Assembly (NCBI GenBank): GCA_046052275.1
Contig: JBJOMQ010000009.1
Location: forward strand, 1-28,058
Direction: 5' to 3'
Length of the DNA stretch: 28,058 nt
Origin: UBA668 sp046052275
GTDB lineage: Bacteria > Actinomycetota > Acidimicrobiia > Acidimicrobiales > Ilumatobacteraceae
Shown here: one piece after another, positions 7,430-14,469 of the stretch
How positions within the stretch are numbered: the stretch's first letter is position 1
Layout of the letters: each line of letters opens with the position of its first letter
Position numbers and translations under genes: made by a program
The notes under the pieces: model-generated
The model's database searches: none
What the model was told of the DNA's origin: nothing
The model's input: only the letters and a program-made list of their open reading frames with translations

Positions 7430-8422
7430 TCAGTTCCCCGTGTCGAGCTTGGCATCGACGGCGTCGCGGAGCCCGTCGCCGATGAAGTTGATGCAGATCG
7501 CCAGCAGCACGAGCGCCCCACACGGGAACACCACCAGCCACCAGTTGCCCTGCTTGGCACCCTCGGCCGACAGCTCGACGAGACGTCCGAGCGACGTGGA
7601 GTTCTCGCCCGCCTGCGGGCCGAGGCCGAAGAACGACAGTGTCGACTCACCGACGATTGCCCCGATCACTGACAGGGTGAGCGCCACGAGGATCGGCCCG
7701 ATGCTGTTGGGCAGCAGGTGCGTGACAACGATGCGGGTATTCGACGCGCCAACCGCACGCGCTGCTTCGATGAACTCACGCTCTTTCAGCGCCAGCACCT
7801 GTCCGCGCACCAGTCGGGCGACTCCCATCCAGCCGAAGAATGCAAAGAGGAAGATGATGAACCGAATCGACGACACCTCGCCGATGATCGGCAGCAGCCA
7901 CGGCACGTTGCCGAGAAACTGGCGCATGATCACGATGGCGACGATGAACGGAAAGGCGAGGAAGATGTCGGTGACGCGCATGATGATGTCGTCGAACTTG
8001 CCGCCGCGGAGTCCGGCGATCGCGCCGATCGCAGTGCCGATGATCACCGAAAGGATCGCCGAGGCAATGCCGATGTACATCGACGTGCGCACGCCCCAGA
8101 TGAGCCGGCTGTAGATGTCGTGGCCGATCGAGTCGGTGCCGAACCATGCGATCGACTGCGGTGGCAGGAACTGGTTCTGCCCCTCGCTGATGTCGAGCAC
8201 CTGCTCGTTGATGCCATAGCGTGCGGTGAACGGAGCGAAGATCACCACGATCAGCACGATCAGCATGATGATCGTCGAGACCGCTGCCCCCTTGTGGTGC
8301 CAGTAGCGCTTCCACGCCATCTGGAACGGCGACAGGGTGCGGATGTTGAGGGCCTCGAGCTCGTCGATCGTCGGCTCGACGGCAGAACCCGGGGCGGAAC
8401 TGGGAGTTGTGCGCTCAGTCAA
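7430..8422 (-). CDS. oppC: Oligopeptide ABC transporter permease (OppC/DppC type)
   Basis: 330 aa inner-membrane permease. The N-terminal cytoplasmic part is followed by SPFQMAWKRYWHHKGA, the usual OppC entry motif, and a first helix (VSTIIMLIVLIVVIFAPF). The FGTDSIGHDIYSRLIWGVR motif before the core domain is typical of DppC/OppC. The EAA loop reads EFIEAARAVGASNTRI, where the ATPases dock. The start is taken as TTG at 8422 because GAGGA sits at good distance before it and the gene then overlaps the oppB stop by 8 bp; an ATG at 8449 would overlap oppB further with no better site. It forms the channel with OppB. Confidence 0.9.
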   Translation of the reverse strand: MTERTTPSSAPGSAVEPTIDELEALNIRTLSPFQMAWKRYWHHKGAAVSTIIMLIVLIVVIFAPFTARYGINEQVLDISEGQNQFLPPQSIAWFGTDSIGHDIYSRLIWGVRTSMYIGIASAILSVIIGTAIGAIAGLRGGKFDDIIMRVTDIFLAFPFIVAIVIMRQFLGNVPWLLPIIGEVSSIRFIIFLFAFFGWMGVARLVRGQVLALKEREFIEAARAVGASNTRIVVTHLLPNSIGPILVALTLSVIGAIVGESTLSFFGLGPQAGENSTSLGRLVELSAEGAKQGNWWLVVFPCGALVLLAICINFIGDGLRDAVDAKLDTGN

Positions 8423-9386
8423 GGCGGATCCTCGGGTCGAGCAGGGCATAGCTGATGTCAGCGATGAGATTGAAGATCAGCACCGAGGCGATGATGATGA
8501 CCAGGTACGGCATGAGCTTCGGGAAGTCACCCGCCGTGGACGAGTTGATGAAGTAGTCGCCCATGCCGTTGTAGTTGAAGATGGCCTCGGTGATGATGAG
8601 GCCGCCGATGAGGGCCCCGATGTCGAGCGCCAGCACGGTGACCACCGGGATCATCGCGTTGCGCACGCCGTGGCGGAACAGGATGCGTCCCTCCGAGATG
8701 CCCTTGGATCGCGCCGTGCGGACGAAGTCGGAGGACTTCACGTCGAGCAGCGACGCCCGCATATAGCGGCTATACGCCGCAATCGTCTGGATGGCCACGA
8801 CGGTGACCGGAAGTATGAGGTGCTTGATCATCAGGACCAGGTCGAAGCCCTGCTGCCCCGGCGGATACACGCCGCCTACTGGCAGAACTTTGAACTGCAC
8901 GGCGAATACCAGCTGCAGCACCACGGCCGACACGAACGGGGGCACCGCACCGACGAAGAACGCGGTGGTGTTGGCGATGCTGTCGAACCAGCCGCCCGGC
9001 CTGCGCGCCGCCTGGATGCCCACGGCAAGTCCGAGTCCGATGCCGACCACGGCGGCAACGCCGGCGAGGCGCAGCGTGTTGAAGATCGAGTAGCGCAGTT
9101 CGGGCCAGACAGCGGCGCTGCCCTTGATGCTGCGCGGCCACTCGTCGGGACCCTGCACGAAGCGCCACAGCCACTCGAAGTAGCCGCGGACGTAGCCCCA
9201 CGCTCCCTCGTAGAGGCCGTTGACCTCGATGTACTGGGCGATCTTCTTCTTGCCGGCCCGCGGATTGGCGCGGAGGTAGGTCTTGACAGGGTCCCAGCCG
9301 ATGCGGATGCCCACGTAGACCACGAAGGTGACGAAGACGATGGTGGGTATCAGCCACAGCAATCGTCTGAGGATGAAGCGGAACAC
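8415..9386 (-). CDS. oppB: Oligopeptide ABC transporter permease (OppB/DppB type)
   Basis: 323 aa permease. The N-terminus MFRFILRRLLWLIPTIVFVT is the standard OppB first helix. An extracytoplasmic loop of about 65 residues follows, then the five-helix core. The EAA loop reads DFVRTARSKGISEGRI, and LIGGLIITEAIFNYNGMG is the conserved late motif. The GTG start at 9386 is preceded by GGGGGG at about 5 nt. It is the first gene after the terminator-like hairpin that follows oppA, so it probably depends on read-through from the oppA promoter. Confidence 0.92.
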   Translation of the reverse strand: MFRFILRRLLWLIPTIVFVTFVVYVGIRIGWDPVKTYLRANPRAGKKKIAQYIEVNGLYEGAWGYVRGYFEWLWRFVQGPDEWPRSIKGSAAVWPELRYSIFNTLRLAGVAAVVGIGLGLAVGIQAARRPGGWFDSIANTTAFFVGAVPPFVSAVVLQLVFAVQFKVLPVGGVYPPGQQGFDLVLMIKHLILPVTVVAIQTIAAYSRYMRASLLDVKSSDFVRTARSKGISEGRILFRHGVRNAMIPVVTVLALDIGALIGGLIITEAIFNYNGMGDYFINSSTAGDFPKLMPYLVIIIASVLIFNLIADISYALLDPRIRLD

Positions 9387-9414
9387 CGAACCCCCCGGCC
9401 GGATGAGTCGTCAG

Positions 9415-9452
9415 AAAAAGGAGATGGGGCCGGCCCGAAGGCCGGCCCCATC
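9415..9452 (-). terminator. Intrinsic (attenuating) terminator between oppA and oppB
   Basis: On the minus strand a perfect 13-bp stem, GATGGGGCCGGCC paired with GGCCGGCCCCATC, closes a cUUCGg tetraloop. Three bases later comes a run of five T (9419-9415). It lies about 34 nt after the oppA stop and about 29 nt before the oppB start. It should stop a large share of transcripts after the binding-protein gene. Confidence 0.85.
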
Positions 9453-9486
9453 ATTCCACACTCAACGAGTGGGCATCGGCGAAGTC

Positions 9487-11205
9487 TTAGAGGACTTCGA
9501 CGACCGCCTCGCCGACGAGGAACTCGCTGGGCACGAATTCCTGGTCAGCCGTCGTGTCGTACATGCCGGTCGATGTCGGGAACGACACCAGCCAGACGTA
9601 CCACGACGAGTTGGCGCACTCGGTGATCGGGTTGGCGCAGTCGCTCGTCGGGAACTGCTCCGCACCCACGATGATCTGGCCGTCGCCGTCGACATCCACC
9701 CACTGGTAGAAGTCGTTGATGGCGTCGTAGTTGGCCAGCTCGGCGTAGGCGTTGTCGACGCGGTCGGTGCGGCGAGCGCCCAGGTTCGGGAACTGCAGCA
9801 GCGGCAGCATGATGTGGTCCTCGGCCATGAGGGCGATCGCCTTCTTCACCTCTTCGGTGCGGGCCGCGGCGTCAGTCTCGGAGTCGGCAGCGATGAGGTA
9901 CTCAGTGGCCTCCTCGTTGCACCAGCCGTTGCTGTTCTGGCCCTGGAAGTCGTTCTCCTCGGTCGGGATCTGGTCGCAGCCCCACGTGCGCAGGTAGGCC
10001 GGATCCGGGGCGACGGTGTTGATGAACATCGCCATGTCGTAGTCGAGCGACGGCAGACGGGTCTCGAACACGCAGGGCAGCGCCTCGCAGTTGTCGGCGC
10101 GGACGTTGAAGCCCGCCTCGATCAGCTTGGGAATGAGGAACTCCTGGGTGTTCTCACGGCGGGTGTTGCCCGTGTTGACCATCCAGCGGATCTCCGGCAC
10201 GGTGCCGTCGGGACGGGCCCAGAAGCCATCGGCATTCTTCGTCCAGCCAGCGCCCTCGAGCAGCGCAGCGGCGCCCTCGGGATCGAAGGTGTCCGAGAAC
10301 ACGCCGTCGCAGTACGGGCCAGGGGCGATGGGGCCGCAGTTGAGCAGCGGGATGCCCTGAGCGAACGGGGCGTAGATCTGCTCGTAGAGGGCGTCACGGT
10401 CGATCGACTTGCTGAAGGCCGCACGGAACGTCGGATCCGAGAACGGCTCCTGCTCCGGGGTCTCCGGCTTGTCGTAGCTCTGGAAGTAGAAGCCCTCGAA
10501 GGAGCCACCGCCGGCCGACTCGAAGTCGATGTTCGGATCGGCGAGCTCCTGGTCGATGCCGGTGTAGGCCTGCGGGAAGATGAAGTCGACGGCGCCAGCC
10601 TTCAGCGCGGTCGGGCCATCCTCAGCGGGCACGAACACGACACGGTCGATACCGGGCGTGCGCGAACCCACGTAGCCGGCGTTCGGCACGAGCACCAGCT
10701 GCTCGGGGCTCCAGGAGTCGATGCTCCACTCGCCGCTCGAGTAGGGGATGGTGCCCTCGAAGTGCGTCGACACATCCGAGCAGCCGCCGAGGCCGTCGTG
10801 GTACGCGGCCTTCAGGAGGCCACCGAACAGACCACGCCAGGGGGCGTAGGTCGTCGACATCTCCACCACGATCTCCTTGGCGCTGGCGCCCTCGGCGATC
10901 GAGATGATCTGGTCGTAGCCGGTGGTGCTGAGCGAACCCGGCGTGTTCATGACCGCGTCGTAGGTGCACTGGAAGTCGGCGACCGTGATCGGCGAGCCGT
11001 CTTCCCACACTGCGACGTCGGACAGGGTGTAGGTGATGCGCATGGCGGCCTCCGAGGCGGGGGCAGTCGTGTCGCCGCCCTCTTCCTCGGTGGTCTCGGG
11101 CGCACCAGTGGTGTCGGTCGACGTCTCCTCGCCGCCGCAGGCGGCGAGAACGAGCGACAGACCCACCGCGAATGCAGCAACCTTGCTGCGCTTGGTGGTC
11201 CTCAC
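9487..11205 (-). CDS. oppA: Peptide-binding lipoprotein, SBP_bac_5 family, apparently circularly permuted
   Basis: 572 aa extracytoplasmic solute-binding lipoprotein. GTG 11205 has a perfect AGGAGG 9 nt upstream. The lipobox is LVLAAC (C23), followed by a Thr/Glu-rich linker (to about residue 54). The family's AVWEDGSPITVADF block is at 65-78, whereas in ordinary members it follows an N-terminal portion of some 60-90 mature residues. That missing portion appears at the other end: residues 510-572 start QIIVGAEQFPTSDC and run through SSWYVWLVSFP to EFVPSEFLVGEAVVE, which resembles the usual opening of the mature protein. The usual C-terminus ends near DAINDFYQW (about 501), joined by a VDVDGDG linker. 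It supplies substrate to the adjacent OppBCDF importer. Family membership is firm; the permutation is inferred from motif order. Confidence 0.92.
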   Translation of the reverse strand: MRTTKRSKVAAFAVGLSLVLAACGGEETSTDTTGAPETTEEEGGDTTAPASEAAMRITYTLSDVAVWEDGSPITVADFQCTYDAVMNTPGSLSTTGYDQIISIAEGASAKEIVVEMSTTYAPWRGLFGGLLKAAYHDGLGGCSDVSTHFEGTIPYSSGEWSIDSWSPEQLVLVPNAGYVGSRTPGIDRVVFVPAEDGPTALKAGAVDFIFPQAYTGIDQELADPNIDFESAGGGSFEGFYFQSYDKPETPEQEPFSDPTFRAAFSKSIDRDALYEQIYAPFAQGIPLLNCGPIAPGPYCDGVFSDTFDPEGAAALLEGAGWTKNADGFWARPDGTVPEIRWMVNTGNTRRENTQEFLIPKLIEAGFNVRADNCEALPCVFETRLPSLDYDMAMFINTVAPDPAYLRTWGCDQIPTEENDFQGQNSNGWCNEEATEYLIAADSETDAAARTEEVKKAIALMAEDHIMLPLLQFPNLGARRTDRVDNAYAELANYDAINDFYQWVDVDGDGQIIVGAEQFPTSDCANPITECANSSWYVWLVSFPTSTGMYDTTADQEFVPSEFLVGEAVVEVL

Positions 11206-11297
11206 GTGGATGATCCTCCTGGATGTGTCGGAGGGAGGCTGCTGCCGCCTCGCGGCGACACGCCCGGCGGTCCTCCCCGATCCGCACGAGCGCGGCG

Positions 11298-11303
11298 AGG
11301 CTA
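11298..11303 (-). promoter_or_regulatory. Weak candidate -10 box for the opp operon
   Basis: TAGCCT on the minus strand is the only TANNNT match noticed in the 153-bp gap between tpiA and oppA. It would leave a leader of roughly 85 nt before the GTG at 11205. No clear -35 is seen. Confidence 0.22.
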
Positions 11304-11358
11304 CCACCGTCTGCGCCCGTTGGGGCGGCACAGTGCCGTCCCCGGGCCTGGCCTCAGG

Positions 11359-12129
11359 TCAGGCGCCGAGCTTGCAGATCCGGGCGAACTCGTCGGCGTC
11401 GAGACTCGCTCCGCCCACCAGGGCGCCGTCGATGTCGGCGCAGGCCATCAGTTCGGCGATATTGGCGGCCTTCACGCTGCCCCCGTACTGAATTCGAACG
11501 CTGGCAGCCGCATCGGCGCCGAACCGTTCCCCGACGGCCGAGCGAATAGCGGCACAGACCTCCTGGGCGTCCTCGGCGGTCGCCGTCCGTCCCGTGCCGA
11601 TCGCCCAGACCGGCTCGTAGGCAAGCACCAGGTCCGCCACCTGGGCGGCCGACCTCCCGTCGAGGGCCGCGGCTACCTGGCCGACCACCCGTTCGAGCGC
11701 GGCACCCGACTCGCGCTCGGCGAGGGTCTCGCCGACGCAGATAATCGGTGTCATTCCATGGCGCATGATCGAGGCGGCCTTGCGGTTGACCATCTCGTCG
11801 GTCTCCCCGAACTGCTGCCGGCGCTCGCTGTGGCCCGCGATCACGTAGCGCACCCCGAGCTTGGCAAGGAAGAGCGGCGACACCTCGCCCGTGAACGCTC
11901 CGCTGTCCTCCCAGTGGCAGTGCTGCGCACCCAGCGCGAAGCCGAGCCGGTCAGCGTCAAGCACCGTCTGCACGCTGCGGATGTCGGTGAACGGCGGGTG
12001 CAGGCTGACGTCGACGACGGCGAGCTCGTCCTTGCCGACGAGGTAGGCAAGCTTCTGGACGATCTGGATCGCCTCGAAGTGGTTGAGGTTCATCTTCCAG
12101 TTGCCGGAGATGAGGGGCGTGCGGCTCAT
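11359..12129 (-). CDS. tpiA: Triosephosphate isomerase
   Basis: 256 aa, the usual length. It interconverts dihydroxyacetone phosphate and glyceraldehyde 3-phosphate in the cytoplasm. Active-site residues are all present: N10 and K12 in SGNWKMN, H100 in IAGHSERR, and E172 in AYEPVWAIGTG. The phosphate-binding YGGSVK and the GALVGGASL motif near the C-terminus are also intact. The ATG at 12129 overlaps the pgk stop (ATGA), so the two genes are translationally coupled, and AGGAAGG lies upstream within pgk. It is the last glycolytic gene of the gap-pgk-tpiA operon. Confidence 0.97.
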   Translation of the reverse strand: MSRTPLISGNWKMNLNHFEAIQIVQKLAYLVGKDELAVVDVSLHPPFTDIRSVQTVLDADRLGFALGAQHCHWEDSGAFTGEVSPLFLAKLGVRYVIAGHSERRQQFGETDEMVNRKAASIMRHGMTPIICVGETLAERESGAALERVVGQVAAALDGRSAAQVADLVLAYEPVWAIGTGRTATAEDAQEVCAAIRSAVGERFGADAAASVRIQYGGSVKAANIAELMACADIDGALVGGASLDADEFARICKLGA

Positions 12130-13241
12130 GCGTTGGGGGCCTTCCTGAGTGCCTCGAGACCGGGAAGGTCGCCGAGTTCGAGCAGTTCTAGCGATGCACC
12201 GCCGCCGGTGCTGACATGGTCGACCTCGTCGTCGAGGCGGAACTGGGCCAGCGCCGCTGCGCTGTCGCCGCCCCCGACCACAGTGAATGCCTTCGTGTCG
12301 GCCATCGCCTGGGCAACCGTGCGTGTGCCGGCCTCGAAGCGAGGGTCTTCGAACATGCCCATCGGACCGTTCCAGAAGACCGTGCGGGCTTCCATGATGA
12401 CGTCGCTGAAGGCAGCAGCCGAGCCGGGTCCGATGTCGAATCCCTTGGCACCGGCGGGCAGCGAGCGCCCGAACGTGGCGACAGCCCCCCGTGCGTCAAC
12501 GCCGACGATGTCCTCGGGCAGGTAGATCGCCTTGCCTGCCGACGCAGCGTCGGCGAGGAGACGCCGGCAGGTGTCGACCTGATCGGGCTCGAACAGCGAG
12601 TCGCCGATGCCGTATCCCTGCGCGGCGAGAAAGGTGAAGCACATTGCCCCGCCGACGACCAGCGAGTCGACCACCCGCATCAGCGCCTCGACGACGCCGA
12701 GCTTGTCGCTGATCTTGCTGCCGCCGAGGACCGCGACGAACGGATGCCGAGGGCTCTGGCGCAGGCTCATCAGCACCTCGACTTCGCGTTGCAGCAGCAG
12801 CCCCATCGCGCTCGGCAGCGTCTGCGGCGGGCCGACGATGCTGGCGTGAGCGCGGTGGCAGGCGCCGAAGGCATCATCGACGTAGGCGTCGATGCCGTCG
12901 ACGAGCCGCGCCACGAATGCGGGATCGTTGGCCTCCTCACCCGGGTCGAAGCGGAGGTTCTCGAGCAGTTCGACGCCCGGGGCGAGTTCGGCGAGCCGGA
13001 CACGGACGGGTTCCATCGAGTACTTCGGCTCAGGCGTTCCCTTGGGCCTTCCGAGGTGCGAGGCGGTCACCACGGAGGCGCCGCGCTCGAGGAGCCATTG
13101 GATCGTCGGCAGTGCGGCACGGATGCGGAAGTCGTCGGTGATCGCTCCCCCGTCCATGGGGACGTTGAAGTCGGTGCGGACCAGCACCCGCTTGCCGCGC
13201 ACATCACCGAGGTCGGGCAGGGTGGGAATGCGGCCGCTCAC
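12126..13241 (-). CDS. pgk: Phosphoglycerate kinase, short N-domain variant
   Basis: 371 aa from GTG 13241; the family is usually about 390-400. It converts 1,3-bisphosphoglycerate and ADP to 3-phosphoglycerate and ATP. Landmarks are RVLVRTDFNVP, the substrate-binding HLGRPKG, LLENLRF, DDAFGACHRAHAS, GGSKISDK, FWNGPMGMFE and the nucleotide-binding STGGGAS. Compared with typical enzymes, about 20 residues are missing between SMEPVRVRL and LLENLRF, where a strand-helix unit of the N-domain normally lies. The GTG has only a weak GGCGG upstream; the gap stop is 34 bp away. It ends by overlapping tpiA. Function is not in doubt, but the N-domain loss is worth checking. Confidence 0.95.
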   Translation of the reverse strand: MSGRIPTLPDLGDVRGKRVLVRTDFNVPMDGGAITDDFRIRAALPTIQWLLERGASVVTASHLGRPKGTPEPKYSMEPVRVRLAELAPGVELLENLRFDPGEEANDPAFVARLVDGIDAYVDDAFGACHRAHASIVGPPQTLPSAMGLLLQREVEVLMSLRQSPRHPFVAVLGGSKISDKLGVVEALMRVVDSLVVGGAMCFTFLAAQGYGIGDSLFEPDQVDTCRRLLADAASAGKAIYLPEDIVGVDARGAVATFGRSLPAGAKGFDIGPGSAAAFSDVIMEARTVFWNGPMGMFEDPRFEAGTRTVAQAMADTKAFTVVGGGDSAAALAQFRLDDEVDHVSTGGGASLELLELGDLPGLEALRKAPNA

Positions 13242-13275
13242 GGCACCGCCAGTGGGTCGATGTCGTCGCGGCAGA

Positions 13276-14367
13276 TCACTTCTTGGCGGCAGCCTTCTTC
13301 GCCGGCGACTTCGTCGCTGGCGTCCGCCGTGCCGGTGACTTCTTCGCTGCGCGTCGCGCTGCGACGACCTGGGCGCCGGCAAAGAGCGTGGTGTCGACGA
13401 GGCGGTTCGAGTAGCCCCACTCGTTGTCGTACCACGCCAGCACCTTCACCATCTTCCCCATGCTCGCCGTGAGACCGGCATCGAAGATGCTGCTGTGAGG
13501 ATCGGTGACGATGTCGCTCGACACGATCGGGTCCTCGGTGTAGCGGACGATTCCCTTCAGCGAGCCGGCGGCAGCCTTCTTGAAGGCGGCGTTGATCTCG
13601 TCGACGGTGGCAGCCCGCTTCAGGTTGGCGGTGAAGTCGACGATGCTGCCGGTGGGCACCGGCACCCGCAGCGAGGTGCCGTCGAGACGGCCCTTCATGC
13701 TGGCCAGCACGAGGCTGGTGGCACGGGCGGCCCCGGTGCTGGTGGGAACGATGTTGATCGCAGCGCCACGTGCCCGCCGCAGGTCCTTGTGGGGGCCGTC
13801 GACCAGTTGCTGGTCGCCCGTGTAGGCGTGCACCGTCTGCATGAGACCCTGCTCGACGCCGAACGCGTCGTCGAGCACCTTCACGAGCGGGACGAAGCAG
13901 TTGGTGGTGCAGCTGGCATTCGAGATGACCTTCTGCTTGCGGATGTTGAACTCGTGGTGGTTCACGCCGTACACGAACGTTGCGTCGGCGCCATCGCACG
14001 GCGCCGACACGATCACGAGCGGCGCCCCGCCGTCGAGATGCATCGCCGCCTTGTCGCGCGACGTGAAGATGCCGGTGCTCTCGATGACCACGTCGACGCC
14101 GAGGTCGCCCCAGGGCAGGGCCTTGGGATCGCGCTCGGACAGCACGGTGATCTCGTCGCCGTCGACGATGATGCCGCGCTTGCCGACCTTTACGGTGCCG
14201 TCGAAGCGGCCGAGCACCGAGTCGTACTTCAGCAGGTGGGCCATCGTCTCGAGCGAGCCGAGGTCGTTCACGGCGACGATGTCGATCTTGGCGTTGCGCT
14301 GCTTGGCGGCGCGCAGGAAGTTGCGTCCGATGCGGCCGAAGCCATTGATGCCAACGCGAACCGTCAT
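13276..14367 (-). CDS. gap: Glyceraldehyde-3-phosphate dehydrogenase with lysine-rich C-terminal tail
   Basis: 363 aa, class I type. It oxidises glyceraldehyde 3-phosphate to 1,3-bisphosphoglycerate with NAD (D35 in VNDL fits NAD use). Visible are the Rossmann motif INGFGRIGR, catalytic C153 in SNASCTTNC, H180 in HAYTGDQ, the phosphate-site TSTGAARA and the C-terminal YDNEWGYSNRLVD. Ordinary enzymes end shortly after that motif, near residue 331. This one continues for about 30 residues, mostly Lys, Arg, Ala, Ser, Thr and Pro, including KKSPARRTPATKSPAKK, like histone H1 or bacterial nucleoid-protein tails. The ATG at 14367 is preferred over ATG 14376 because GAAAGG is 9 nt before it. It is first gene of gap-pgk-tpiA. 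Confidence 0.96.
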   Translation of the reverse strand: MTVRVGINGFGRIGRNFLRAAKQRNAKIDIVAVNDLGSLETMAHLLKYDSVLGRFDGTVKVGKRGIIVDGDEITVLSERDPKALPWGDLGVDVVIESTGIFTSRDKAAMHLDGGAPLVIVSAPCDGADATFVYGVNHHEFNIRKQKVISNASCTTNCFVPLVKVLDDAFGVEQGLMQTVHAYTGDQQLVDGPHKDLRRARGAAINIVPTSTGAARATSLVLASMKGRLDGTSLRVPVPTGSIVDFTANLKRAATVDEINAAFKKAAAGSLKGIVRYTEDPIVSSDIVTDPHSSIFDAGLTASMGKMVKVLAWYDNEWGYSNRLVDTTLFAGAQVVAARRAAKKSPARRTPATKSPAKKAAAKK

Positions 14368-14405
14368 GTGAGACATCCTTTCGAGAGCCGGGGCGACCGG
14401 ATGCG

Positions 14406-14435
14406 ACGTTACCAATGCGGCACCGTCGGACTGAA
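14406..14435 (-). promoter_or_regulatory. Possible promoter of the gap-pgk-tpiA operon
   Basis: On the minus strand TTCAGT (14435-14430) and TAACGT (14411-14406) are separated by 18 nt. Transcription would start near 14400, giving a leader of about 33 nt that carries the GAAAGG ribosome site. The 102-bp gap to rapZ contains no gene. Confidence 0.35.
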
Positions 14436-14469
14436 GAGGCGTTGGGCGGCCGGCAGGGGCCAATCGGGC

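Noticed and set aside
9640..9705. DVDGDGQ in the binding protein as a calcium-binding EF-hand or dockerin loop
   Set aside because: The 12th loop position is not Glu and no flanking helix is seen; it is better read as the linker joining old C- and N-termini.
11246..11301. GCCTCGC/GCGAGGC inverted repeat in the oppA leader as a riboswitch or attenuator
   Set aside because: Short arms with a loop of about 40 bases and no recognisable aptamer; too weak to call.
9328..12525. A plus-strand open frame of over 1000 codons opposite oppA, tpiA and pgk
   Set aside because: Antisense to three certain genes; its composition (Arg/His/Asp/Val-rich, no motifs) is what high-GC codon bias produces in an antisense frame. 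The same applies to long plus frames at 17862-20474 and 20785-23076.
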